Positions 48,569 to 59,448 of a stretch of 64,000 bases of DNA are shown piece by piece. Position 1 is the stretch's first letter, and every line of letters begins with the position of its first letter. The stretch lies in NCBI GenBank assembly GCA_022661535.1, contig JAKULF010000004.1:930001-994000 (forward strand), read 5' to 3'. The notes below the pieces were generated by a model that had not been told where the DNA came from, searched no databases, and saw nothing but the letters and a program-made list of their open reading frames with translations. The DNA comes from Eutypa lata (lineage: Eukaryota > Ascomycota > Sordariomycetes > Xylariales > Diatrypaceae). The position numbers and the translations under genes were made by a program.

Positions 48569-49288
48569 CTATGACTGCCGAAGCTGAGACACAGGAACAT
48601 TGAAGATCGGCTGCCCACCGCCCATCCTGTTGGGGATGCTGTGAGCGCCTTGAGAGTGGTAATCTTCAGAAGGAAAACCGGTATTGCCGGCCTCAACGTC
48701 CTACTGCATGTTAGTATCCTATTACTAGGGGGGGAAATCAACATTGCTTACATGAAGCCCATCTGCGTCTGACGCTTTGACTACTTCGCTGCCTTCAGAT
48801 CCAGTAGCTGGCATCCGCAGCTCTCTAGCTATCCTCTCGGCCAACTTTCTGCGATCCTCGTCAATCTCTCTGGACTCCTGCGAGCGCTTCTGGTAGGAAC
48901 AACAGCATAAAACAGCTCCGACGAGTGACCCGAATGCCAGGATTCTTCCGAGAGTGATCATAGCAATCCACACGGGCCGCAGGTGCTCCGTGTTTGGATC
49001 CACAACAACCCAAGGCCGTCGGGCCATGATGTTGCTGTAGTTGCTCTGATCCGCGTCCTCTACCTCTGCCTTTGCTGCCACAGTGATAAAACTGGCTGCA
49101 GGCGGAGTAAGTCGAGCTGTGCTGGTATCAATGCTGGCCGATTCCTAATACGGCGCAGCATTTTCACCTGCAGCGACAAGCTGAGGAGCGTTGTTGCTTA
49201 GCTCCTTGCCGAACGGCGGAGATTCAATGGGAATCTCGTAGTCGACGTCTAACTCAACGTTGATGGAGATAGGAAGAGCCGAAGCCAT
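48569..49288 (-). pseudogene. Paralog A of the SP-TM family, interrupted by a stop codon
   Basis: Exons 49288-48752 and 48700-48569 form one continuous frame of 222 sense codons, except for a TAG at 49147-49145 (codon 48). That TAG stands where CAG would restore the frame. The chain begins MASALPISI, which equals the second half of the signal peptide of paralog C (FAMASALPLHL); the hydrophobic N-terminal half is missing. Downstream the family core is intact: ARRPWVVVDPNTEHLRPVWI, a transmembrane segment, then KRSQESREIDEDRRK. The second exon begins DVEAG and ends with QGAHSIPNRMGGGQPIFNVP. The intron (48751-48701) is 51 nt and phase 0, exactly as in paralog B. A start at 49081 after the stop would give a protein without a signal peptide. 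Function is unknown. Confidence 0.65.
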
Positions 49289-50355
49289 CGCGGTAAAGAG
49301 ATGTTATATTTTTTAAGTCTAACAGTCTGGTTCGGGACCAGCTGGGGCCGTCCCTATAGTGCTAGCCTATGGTACTTTCTACAAAGTGGTGAGAATAAGT
49401 TATTACAAAGCTTACAATAAGCTGATATGTACTTAGTAACTTATTCTAAGCCCTATCCGATGTGTAACCATAAGGCATCACCTGCGACAATTCTCTATAA
49501 GTAGTCCAGGATTGAAAAGACCTGAAATTGCAAGTAGCTTGTGCTATAGATAATGTGATTGGATTAACTTGGGTATTAATGTAAGCATTTATTAAAGTTT
49601 TGAGAAGAATTATTGCAGGTGATGCCTTCGGGCCATTCATGGGATAGAGCTTACAATAATGAACATATCATAACGTATAGGAAAGCGTACATGTCAGAGT
49701 ATTGTCTGGGGCTGTAGTTTGTGTTACCATGTACACTTATGGGCGTGGCAAGAAAAAACAATACACAAACACAGTCAGAATTCAGTAGTTTTCAAATGAC
49801 ATGACACATGTGGTTTCCTCAATGGCATCTACTGCTGCCTACTTCTAGTGATCTTGATATCCCCGTGAGATTAAACCCACTCATGCGGCTTTATGGAGCC
49901 GGAGAACATTGACTTGCTCTCTTTGGCTACATTAAACGTATGCTAAAACGAATCCTCAACATTATTCTCCTCGGGTGACATCTTTGTCAGAATACACGTA
50001 TAAATCAGGTCGAGGACAAGAGCATGAATTCAAAATCAGGAATCACAAGTTTAAGCGCTGATTCTACCATCGCCTTTCCGGTGGCAAGAAATCTCTGCCA
50101 GGCTTCGTATAAATTTTCATGCAGTGTCCTTGTATTCCCGCTCTGTTGTGTCTTTATAAGCGGCCCCAAGTTACACTGGGCGTCGTTAGCGAGCCTTGAG
50201 AGTGAATCAACTGGATTCTCAGGAATGAGAATGCAGGACTTATAAAAGTATAAAGGCAAGCAAGGATCACGCCCAAATTTCTGGCAACTCGATCATCCGC
50301 ATCATCATTCTCAACCTCCCCATCTCTTTACCATTCAAAGTGCAGAAAACTCATT
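49289..50355. other. Intergenic, no gene supported
   Basis: About 1.07 kb between paralog A and the secreted cysteine-rich protein. No TATA block like those upstream of paralogs B and C is visible next to A. Confidence 0.45.
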
Positions 50356-51008
50356 ATGACGCCCATCGCTATTACCGCCACTGCGCTCTTTGCAGCCCTT
50401 GCTATGGGTATGCCGTCGCTCAAAACCAGGTCTTGGGAAGCCCCCAATGCCAATATCCAACTACATGGTGTGGGATATCAAGGTGACGGATCTTACCTGG
50501 CTGCCTTCGACAGCAACGGGGTTTCTACCATCGAGTTCACCCCTTTCAACGAGTCCGTTTTGGTCAATCGCAGAGTCACCGACGCAGCTGTAACGGATCT
50601 GTTTCCTAGGGCTCTTGGTGACATTACTTGCTCGGGACGGGCCGGCTACATCCCAGATATAGACGCTGCCAATGTTCAGGCGGCAAAGAATGCCGAGGCT
50701 CACGGCTACTACAATGCAAAGGCATGGGGATGGGTAAGTTTTCCCTACTCTCGGTGGATTTCAATAGCTAATAAACTCTACTAAATTAGGTTTTCGTGGG
50801 GGGCGAGGTCTCATTCTTCTGTAATGGTGGTGCAAACACCTTGAAATACTCCGACCTTATCAGCTTCCAAACTGCAGTTTCGGGAGCTTGCGGCCAGGGG
50901 GGGTATGGCTACGACATCTGCGGTTCGCCGTGTGGGGTTAACGATCTTGGTGTTGGTCGGACTTTCCGTGGTGATCACTTCTGTACCAAATCGTTCACGG
51001 GCCTCTAG
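50356..51008 (+). CDS. Secreted cysteine-rich protein, effector-like
   Basis: The exons are 50356-50733 and 50790-51008, giving 198 residues. The N-terminus MTPIAITATALFAALAMGMP is a signal peptide. The mature chain has a propeptide-like or beta-rich first half (NIQLHGVGYQGDGSYLAAFD). The C-terminal half contains six cysteines, in ITCSG, FFCNGG, GACGQ, DICGSPCG and HFCTK, suggesting three disulfides. The 56-nt intron restores WGWVFVGGEVSFFCN across the join. I recognise no named family. Size, secretion and cysteine content fit a fungal small secreted protein of the kind considered candidate effectors or antimicrobial proteins, but this is class-level inference. It sits between paralogs A and B of the membrane-protein family, a typical accessory-region setting. 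Confidence 0.75.
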
Positions 51009-52109
51009 ACCGAGCCCTAAAATGTCCTTAGCATTCCCTTAGGTTTGGTTTTGGTATATCACGTCGCTGGGAAATCATTGCGGGATGGTACAACATTAAG
51101 GGGATACCAAATTATTGAAAACAAGAGGCATTCAGCCAGGACAACATCAGTCATCCATCCGCTAAGGCGGCTTGCCTACATATCTGTCGTTATAGTGCGA
51201 TTAGATTGAGTATTTAGCTTTATATTACTGAACACAGCGATGACGCTCATTATTATATAAAAAAACAAACGTCACTGTTTTAAATATAGATTTTCCTTTA
51301 AATACATATTTGCTTGCGGACACTTGATTCTCCTCACTATACTTCCGCTACTTTCACATACCCGTCAGCCCACAGCCTAACAGGATGCCTCATTCTACAA
51401 GGTTGATCATGAAAAATGTCTCTTGCCATCAGGTAATCACCTCAAAGCGCCGCTTACTCACTGCTGCAAGCAATTGATGTTGCGATTTTAACGACAATGG
51501 AAAGTGGAAGAGCTGGATTGGTTCATTTGCTGTGCCTTCTGGTCGCTAAATGCTTCAAGGTTCTCGACCGTTATCACACAAATCAAGATAAAACTATTGT
51601 GCACAAGGGTTGTCTCCAGAGACAGCACATGAATTTAGGTAATGAACCGTCTATTAATTAGTTCACGGAATCTGTGAAAAACACTACCGATGTATTAATA
51701 GCGTAGGCAACTATGGAAATACACGAGAATGGCACAGGAAATATGTACACTGTGCCCGCAACAACAGCTGAGTAACATGAGTGGACTGCACCCTTGTTTC
51801 TGCAACGTAGAAATCCATAGAAATAACCCTTAGCTACCCACAAGCCCGACTCCTGAGCTGCAAAATGCATATCATAATGCGAACTGGAACATGAAGCCGA
51901 TGTCTGCCTATTTAAGTTAGCTGTGCTCGTCAATATTCCAGTGGCATAGGTACATACTTGGTATTTGCAGAATCCATGATACCCTGCAGTCACCCCTATG
52001 GGCCACTGACTGTCAGCTAGGGCCGAACTACTTCTAACCTATTAGTTTTTAACGAGATGTCAGGACATGGATTCATTCAAGGTGAACTTACGGTAGCGTC
52101 AATCAGGCC
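51009..52109. other. Intergenic, no gene supported
   Basis: About 1.1 kb. A 111-residue minus-strand frame at 51658-51993 has no domain, signal or splice support, and I leave it unannotated. Confidence 0.45.
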
Positions 52110-52826
52110 TTACAAAGACTGAGGTAGGTTGTGAATTGGTTCTGCACCACCTAGCTTCTTGGGGGCGATGTGGGCACCCGGAATTCGTTGGTCTGCAGAC
52201 AACAACATAGTAGATGTGTCTCTAGACTCAACGTCCTATTACAGGTTAGTACTACGTTTCTAGACGGGATTACGAAAAGCGCTTACCTCTTGTCCCTCTA
52301 CGCCTGGCTGGTTAGCCGTCTGTCTGCCCTCAGCACGATCCTTAGAGATCTCACTAGTCTTCTGCGAATGCTTGTGACTGGAGAAGCAGACGAGGATGAA
52401 CCCAACAATCGCTCCCAAGACCAGGATACTAGACAGAACGATGGCAACAATGAACACCGGTCGCATATGCTCGCTGCTAGGGTCTATAAGAATCCATGGT
52501 CGCCGAGCTGCGATCCTGCCAGTCATGATACTGCCGTCTACTGTGTCGGTCTTCACCATTGAAGCTGCTACAGAACCACTCGTAGACTCAGCGAGTCCTC
52601 CTACATCCCTAATGATACTATCTACCTGCTTGTACAGCATACCATCATGATCTACTGTGGCCTGCTGGGCAACGGCGCTATCTAACATCTCCTTGCAGAA
52701 CCACAATGATCTAGTAGAGGTCTCGCAGCCAATGCTTGACGCAGCCTTGATGACAGGGAGGGGAATAGCTGAAGTCAAAGCAGCAAAGCCGACAGTGACG
52801 ACAGTGAGGGTAGTAGAGAAGAACAT
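52110..52826 (-). CDS. Paralog B of a lineage-type SP-TM family, unknown function
   Basis: The exons are 52826-52287 and 52235-52110, giving 221 residues. Residues 1-20 form a signal peptide (MFFSTTLTVV, then FAALTSAIP). The extracellular part has two cysteines (GCETS, WFCKE). The family core follows: ARRPWILIDPSSEHMRPV, a transmembrane helix at about 123-148, then HKHSQKTSEISKDR on the inside. The second exon carries DVESR and the shared end IPGAHIAPKKLGGAEPIHNLP. The intron (52286-52236) is 51 nt with a perfect TACTAAC branch point. The predicted topology is type I, with a short cytosolic tail. It is oriented head to head with paralog C and shares its promoter block. No known domain is recognised; a receptor- or sensor-like cell-surface protein is speculation. 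Confidence 0.72.
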
Positions 52827-52980
52827 GATGACACGAAGAAGTAGAGTGAGGTGATAATGACAGTGAGAATCTAGAGAACAACAATACAGCTGGATTGGCA
52901 GAATGATAGAATGCGAATGTGACAGCTTAACGGCAGTTCTGAAGATGTAGATGAAAAGGAAACGAAAGCTGAATAAATCC

Positions 52981-53046
52981 TAGGAGAGAAAGATCCTATT
53001 TATAGGGCAACTGGAGAGGCTACAATCAGTAAATGAACACCATACC
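52981..53046 (-). promoter_or_regulatory. Conserved TATA-box block upstream of paralog B
   Basis: Read on the minus strand, this stretch contains GGTATGGTGTTCATTTACTG, then ATTGTAGCC, then CAGTTGCCCTATAAATAGGA. It is about 85 percent identical by eye to 53866-53932 upstream of paralog C. The TATA word is at 52998-53006. Confidence 0.75.
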
Positions 53047-53495
53047 TATATAGGAAATGTACCTAGACACTAGTTCGAGGTATAATTACCAATAAAGCCA
53101 CTGATCCTGACTTATCATTGGCCTGGCGATATATAAACGTCCAGTATACTGTTTACTGATCTGTCTGAATATTACCCCGGATCAGGGGAAAAGGAGGTTG
53201 GGTGGGTCCGCGTTGTCTAGACTCTGACCATGTAGTGATCCATGCGTACTGGCATCAGTACTATGTAGTATATGGACGTATGTATAATTTCTTGCTTATT
53301 TCTTGATTTTCCCTGACAACGGAGGCAATAAATCAAATCAAACCAAACAAGAAGCTTGGGCTTGATAAAGGCTTGAGCTATGCAAATTTTTTTTTTTTGA
53401 TTTGCGTATGCTGAATTTCAGTAGAGATCACTTGGTGACGGGTTTGTCTTCGTACATATCTGTGTCACGTCAATTCAGGCTTAGCGCACCCGTAT

Positions 53496-53539
53496 CCCCA
53501 GATCTGGACCCATATAATAAGGTTGGATCAGATCTGGGG
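53496..53539. repeat. Inverted repeat, 11-bp arms
   Basis: CCCCAGATCTG (53496-53506) and CAGATCTGGGG (53529-53539) are perfect inverted copies 22 bases apart. They lie close to the centre of the B-C intergenic region. Confidence 0.8.
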
Positions 53540-53865
53540 TGATCCACTGAGCCGAAAGTTCGGTATATTTGTATAAAACTCACATAAGATCAGTAGATAG
53601 CATCGCCAACATCGAATCAAATCAGATGTTTAGATCCAATCTGTGATCGAACACCAAATAAATGGAATATATGAGGTGGCTCAAGCCCTAGTCAGGTCCA
53701 AGCTTCTGGTTTGATTCTGTCACGTCTCTACATCAGTAGAATCGTAGCAGAATCAGTAAATTAACACACCCGGATGAGCGAATGAGAGGACAGGATCAGT
53801 AGAACACCATACACTACCCGAGCAACCACAGAGCATGACTAGTGTCAAGCTTCAATTCCTAAATG

Positions 53866-53932
53866 GGTATGGTGTTTATCTACTGATTGTAGCTCCCCCA
53901 GTTGCCCTATAAATAGGATCCTTCCTTCCTGA
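53866..53932 (+). promoter_or_regulatory. Conserved TATA-box block upstream of paralog C
   Basis: Contains GGTATGGTGTTTATCTACTG, then ATTGTAGC, then CAGTTGCCCTATAAATAGGA, and then a CT-rich leader. The TATA word is at 53907-53915, about 200 bases before the start codon. It is the counterpart of the block upstream of paralog B in the same orientation relative to the gene. Confidence 0.75.
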
Positions 53933-54111
53933 GATTTCTTCAACTTCTTTTTACGTTCTTCCCTTCTACATACTCAAGAACTGCTTCTGCCGTCTTACTC
54001 TTCGCAGCGCTTTCTTTAGACTCTCTTCAGACACTTCTCAATAGCAATCCTGTTACCCAAGCACACATTCAATACCTCATTACTATTCCTTTCTATCTTC
54101 ACGCCACCATC

Positions 54112-54846
54112 ATGTTCGTGAAGTCTCTTGTTCTCGGCTTCGCCATGGCATCTGCTCTCCCACTTCATCTCACTGCCGACCAATCTACCTCCGGCTTTGA
54201 GCAGACTTCCCTAGGACATCTTCAGAATTCTACTTCAGTCAGCAAATTCGGCGCCGGCATAGCCCAGACTAGACATAGCACGGACAGTGTAGAGGAAGTC
54301 AACATTGTAGGAAATGCGGGGCAGTCAGATGGCCTTGTCGCTGGACTGGCCCCCGTAGGTCAGGGTCTTAATGCTGAGAAGGAGGGTGTAATGAAGAGTG
54401 TCGAATCTCGTGGGCACTACCTGGTGATCATCCATCCAGGCGAGCCACTTCCCCCGGTTTTGATCGTATCCTTTGTTCTCGGGGGAATTCTAGTCCTTGG
54501 AGCAATTGCTTCCTTGGTCTTGTTCTGCATTGACGACCACAAGCGTTCTCGCAATACTAGCGAGATTGCTAAGGCTCGTAGCGAAAATGCAGCGAGAATA
54601 GCCAGACTCTTCCTGACTCCGACCACCAAGAATGAAGAGCCAGGTATCATCAATTCCGATGTAGAGAGTCAGATGAGAGGCATCAATGCCACCCAGGCTC
54701 AGCACTCCAGTGTAAACACGCAGAAGGCCGTCGAGGCGCAAAGCGTAGTCACACCACCCGTAGATTGCCATCTGACCACCAAGAGCAATCCCAACAGTGG
54801 GAAGCCAATCTCCAGTCTCCCTAAAGTCACCGTAAGTAATCTTTAG
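54112..54846 (+). CDS. Paralog C of the SP-TM family, unknown function
   Basis: An apparently single-exon gene of 244 residues. Residues 1-16 are a signal peptide (MFVKSLVLGFAMASA). A Ser/Thr- and Gly-rich ectodomain with one NST sequon follows. The family core reads GHYLVIIHPGEPLPPVLI, a transmembrane segment at about 115-139, then DHKRSRNTSEIAKAR. DVESQ occurs where A and B have their intron followed by DVE, so C lacks that intron. The end GKPISSLPKVT aligns with the GGxPIxNxP end of A and B. A GTAAGT directly after PKVT, with a branch-like CTAAT and a TTAG acceptor at 54898, could splice to an alternative short end (YGTVGF). Function is unknown; the predicted product is a type I membrane protein of the plasma membrane or secretory pathway. 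Confidence 0.75.
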   Translation: MFVKSLVLGFAMASALPLHLTADQSTSGFEQTSLGHLQNSTSVSKFGAGIAQTRHSTDSVEEVNIVGNAGQSDGLVAGLAPVGQGLNAEKEGVMKSVESRGHYLVIIHPGEPLPPVLIVSFVLGGILVLGAIASLVLFCIDDHKRSRNTSEIAKARSENAARIARLFLTPTTKNEEPGIINSDVESQMRGINATQAQHSSVNTQKAVEAQSVVTPPVDCHLTTKSNPNSGKPISSLPKVTVSNL

Positions 54847-55986
54847 TAGTATTGATATGTAGTAGAAGTTTGTTCATCAGCTAATATGCATGATTAGTAC
54901 GGGACTGTAGGCTTCTAAGTAAGGACCATTGGCAGCAAGGCGCCATACCGATTGTCCATGGTTCTCGCATACGCACTGCGTGAGGGAGGGCACGGTACGA
55001 GGAAATACCTCAATACCTAAGCCTGAACCTAGAGCCCCAGTCAATCTATGTGGCTATTATAGTCATGACTAGGTATACACTGGTCATCATCTCTTTCCAC
55101 ATTCTCCTTGTAAGCTTATTCCAACTCGTGTTGAGATGAAACATTTTTCTAATCATCCAGCAGTCTCCTAGAGTCCATTTCGTCTACAGAGTTACCGTAA
55201 ATGTGGAGAGAGCACCCGCTAGCATTCGTTAGCTGGACATGTTCTGCGTACACAGCAGGTATGTACCTCAAGTCCTTGCCGCGAGTTCTACGAATCTAGC
55301 TAACATCTATAGGTACTCACTTGTCGACCCCGGCCTCAGCTATTCCAGGAATAGGGAGACGCATGGGTAGATAACAGGCTTGTTTGACACGGTCTTTGTG
55401 GCCAGAATAATGTGCTATTTTCTACACCTGGTGCATCACCATTTCTAGCATAGATTTCCTCTTGTTTCCGTATATGTAGGTTCCTACACACTAGAGTAGA
55501 TGATAATGGAGTATCTGCACCCGTGTATTCTAGCGCCTGATGTAAAGAGTGAAGAGGGAATTGAAGTGACTCACACATCCATTTAGCATCCCCTCTGTGC
55601 CTCGTACCATATAATTATTCCTCAGCCCAATAATAACTGAGATTGCTCCTAGTAGGTTGGTATAGCCTTAGCTGTGGACTGTCTCCTGGTTTAGTTGTGA
55701 CACGTTATCATATCTATGTAGCCAGTCGTTTAATCGGTAAAATCGTAATATCCTACACTTACAACTTTCAATACGTTATAGTCTACGTAACATTCGCTTT
55801 AAAGGGTTATTAAGTTCAAGATTCGCATTATAATTGGTACATTGACTCGACCCTCTCCACAATGAAAGCACCAATGACGCTAAGGGTAATAACAAGACAT
55901 TTCCATCGTTCCTGTAACATGGTCGCATATCGAATTCATTCCACATAAGTAGTTATAATACAACTTGATCAAGAGCCCATGACAGT
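54847..55986. other. Intergenic, no gene supported
   Basis: About 1.1 kb between the 3' ends of paralog C and the Zn2Cys6 regulator. No gene, repeat or RNA is supported. Confidence 0.5.
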
Positions 55987-58723
55987 TTAAGTATTTTGTG
56001 CTTCAAAAACCCCCAGCGCTTTTGAAAGAACTGCCGCAACATTCCTTGCCATGTCTGATTTCTTTCCCAGGTACCAGAGAGCCCTCACGCAATCTACGCA
56101 TTGGGCAAGATTCTCTTGACCATTTTGATATCCATGGCCTAGCGAAGCTCGGTTATGCTGTCTTAGCTGGGCCTCGCTGAGATGCCATATGAAAGCCTTG
56201 CTGAACGCTCTGATGAGAATCATAGTCCAGGGTTCCGTTAAAATGGCGCCTTGGTTGACAGCGGAGTGAAAATCCGGTAGCTGCGGCGAAGGCGGGTTCA
56301 TCCCTTGCGCCCAGTCAGACGGTGTTGTGACCCTCGCAAGGTCGGAGAGATCCCTCGCACTTGCCCTCCTGATGGCATCCACCGTGGTAGAGCTCAGACG
56401 CTCTTGTCTTGCCCGAGGCTCCCCCAACTCGTTAGTATCCACAGATTCGATGAGGTCTGCAAGGATCAGCGCTGCGAGATGCCAATGTGCATGGATACAA
56501 AAGAACCAGCTCTGTATACGTGGGGGAACGGTGTCGTAATTCTCGATCAAGTCCCTGAAGAACACACCGTATGTGATGTTCCAGTAGCAGTATACCAGAA
56601 CAGCATTTTCGATGATCTGCTCGATTTGTTTGCCACGGCTTCCTCTTCTGATAGCATCTTGCAGGTAGGAGACATGTCGGTAAAGCAAGATCTTGACCGG
56701 TCCTGACCTGGTGACTGTCCGGGCAGCAGCCTCATAGGAGCAAGGCCAACGTAATGGTTGCCCTGGGCCGTTAGGATTATCCTGAATGAAGTGGTTGATC
56801 GACCATCGTCGCCCACGTGAGGTATGGGTATTATTGGTTTCATCGCATTCGGCCTTAGAGAAAACAGGATCATCCGCTGCGTCATGCTGGGAGTCCTCGT
56901 CGTTAACAACTACTGGCCGCTGGTGTATTGATGCTGAGATAGTGTCGAACATGACTGCAAGCCAATAGACCATCCCTGCTGTCTCTCTATCCCTGGTGCT
57001 AATAACCGTCGTCGGGTCCAGCTGGTATGGGCTACCGTTTTCTTTGTTTGCCTTCATTAGTCCAGCGTCAACGGCATCGAATCGGAATTTCAAGGCGTGC
57101 ACTTTCCGAGTCGCCCTTTCCATGAATATGGGTGGACCATCCTTAGATATGATGCTCTGAACTTGAGCCATAATTGATGCATTCATCCCACGCACCCCTT
57201 GCTCAAAACTTATAGGGATGCTACTATTTATATCCAGAACGGGATCGTCCTTTTCCCACGGTTTCTGTGTCAGACCAAAGATTAACTCAGCACATACCAC
57301 ACGGTAGCATTCCACTTCTGCGCAGTCATCTAGTGCTTTTCGGGCCTGCTCCCAGAACGAACGCTGAATGCGCCGGTCAAACTCTTCGGTCGTGTCATCA
57401 GTATAGTTAGCATCCGCGTTCCCTGAAACCGAAGCCGAGGGGTATTTCTCCCGTTCCCGGCGGCTTTTGTGGGCCCATTGAGAGGAGAAGGCCATGATAA
57501 CTAGATGAAGTGCCTTCATGGCGGCTTGGTCTTCCGTACGAGTAAGTTGAATCATTTTGCTTGATTGGGCTATGCGGTCCAGACTTATAACACGCGAATA
57601 GATCCTATTGGACCAGACTGCCCCCCATTCCTGAACTAATTCACTCCCGCGCGTCTGGTTGACTTGCTGAGAAGAAAGAGTCATACCAGGTGACGCCTTT
57701 CTGGAGCGGACAGGCATTTTATACGGGCACGACACTTCCGATACCCAGCAGGACAGACTGTGCTCAAGAACATCATGGTATACACGTAATAGGTTCTGCG
57801 ATATGAAGCTGTTGTCCGTCCGGGATACCATGGTATGCTCAGCCGAAGCAGGTGAGAGCGGGTTATACGAGTGCTGTAACCAGTTGAAAGTGGGCTGGAA
57901 TCGCTCTGAAGTCTCAGAGGCGAGGCCAATCGCACCTTGAGCATGAATGGAAGAGTCAACGACATTTTCCGTGTTTGGATGATCTTGCAAAAAGCTAGGA
58001 ATAGAGCAGTCCGGATGTTCAAGACCATTGGGCTGTAGGTCATTGTCGGTCAATGTGGTGAATATACTACCAGGGCCCACCGATGAATTTTCCGAATCCC
58101 CGTAGTAACCATCAAAGCAATCCCGGATTCCGACTTGTGAGGATGTGCAATCAGAGGTTTCCGCATCCGCAGTGAATGCCAAGGAAGCTTGTGAGCTATC
58201 GCGCCGCGGTGAGATAGCCCCTAGACTCGAGGCTGCTATTGAATCCCAGTAGAGTAAGTCCTGATACTGCGATGGCGGTTGCGTAAGACCAAAAATGCCG
58301 GCCACATGATCGCTGGGTGCGTTTGATTGGGACATTGCTCGTTGTTCCATTCGATGACGTTTGCCTGGCCGGGTGTCCTCGCGAGTGTGGAAGTCTAAGC
58401 CTCCACCACGAATCTGCGAGCGAGCCCAATAGCGTGTACAATTTTTCTTAGTCTTCAGGCAATACGAACATGGCCTGATTCGGTCTTCCTGGCCTTGACG
58501 TAGTCAGTCCCTCGTTCGATCACCCCAAGACTTTGCCAACGACTGGACTCTGTTCATGGAGTGACTGACCTGTACTCTGGTTATATAGTGAAGGGTCATT
58601 GCTAGAGTCTCGTATGCCATATTGAACTTGCGTGGAGGCACGGTGAGTATTTGTTAACAACGATGCATCACAGGCCCTTTTGGCCTTTCTGCATTGGTCG
58701 CAAGAGTGGTTCTGGCGTCGCAT
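55987..58723 (-). CDS. Zn(II)2Cys6 transcription factor, acu-15/FacB-like
   Basis: The exons are 58723-58570 and 58493-55987, giving 886 residues. The binuclear zinc cluster is split by the 76-nt intron. The first half, CDQCRKAKRAC (Cys8, 11, 18), is in exon 1 and the second half, PCSYCLKTKKNC (Cys60, 63, 70), in exon 2. Both halves have the canonical CxxCx6C spacing. The linker of about 41 residues between the halves is long. The middle region carries the fungal-specific transcription factor domain, with AMKALHLVIMAFSSQW, FWEQARKALDDCAEVECYRVV and AELIFGLTQKPW, a pattern I associate with acu-15/FacB relatives that control acetate and fatty-acid-type metabolism. The start MRRQNHSCDQC is typical of the group. 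It lies next to the transesterase and monooxygenase genes, so it is the likely local activator. No defects are visible. Confidence 0.88.
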
Positions 58724-59448
58724 TGTTGCATTTGGTTCTCAGTAGGAAACGCTCTACTGCTTCTTCTCCGAGTAATATATTCTGGTGCTACTAGCTTGGA
58801 CAAGCGATCGGTCGCGCGGTGTGGGCAAAAAAGAGCAATCTAAACTCTCTGCTTTAAATTGGTCCCGAACCCTCCGGGTCATGTCCACGCACAGGCTCCT
58901 ATACTACTCCATTTCCCCGCACTCTTAGTTTACCACTGCCGCTCCTGAATATGGGGATTATGGAGATTTAGCAACTAAATCTACGTGCTAGGGATGCAAA
59001 CTAAGCTAGCTTCATGAGGGGAGAAGGGGCGGTGCCATAACAAGTCCAATCAGATACTGAACTATATTGACTATTGACTAGGATGGTCGATCAATACCAC
59101 AGAAGACAGCGCTGAGCCAAACAAACAGCCAACAACTTAGTCGTGGAGGTGCTTGGAGAAGGAATGACACCTCTCTCACCTATGAGGGTGTGATGACGTG
59201 AAGGGCACGCAAGCGCATATTGTGCTAGATGGGTCTGCAATGATGGCTTCGTTTTCATATGGTGAAGTCGAATAATAGTACCATGAAAGAGCATTATACC
59301 GTCTTTTTGTGTAGAAATCATGTGTTTACATAGCATTAACTAATATGCACAGCCTAGGAATCACAGCTAAGCGACTCTCCCCTTACACTACATAAATATG
59401 AAAATTGGAATTGGCACAACACTATAATCTTGATACCAATAATGATGC
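58724..59448. other. Intergenic, promoter of the regulator
   Basis: About 720 bases between the regulator start and the transesterase 3' end. Short frames only; no gene supported. Confidence 0.5.

Larger units (their letters stand above)
52827..54111. other. Divergent promoter region between paralogs B and C
   Basis: This 1.3-kb region separates two head-to-head paralogs. It holds a conserved TATA block near each gene and an 11-bp inverted repeat near its middle. It has no open frame of interest. Confidence 0.65.

Noticed and set aside
51658..51993. 111-codon minus-strand frame with hydrophobic end
   Set aside because: Considered as a fourth SP-TM paralog, but it lacks the pre-membrane core, the K-x-S-x(4)-EI motif and the DVE exon.
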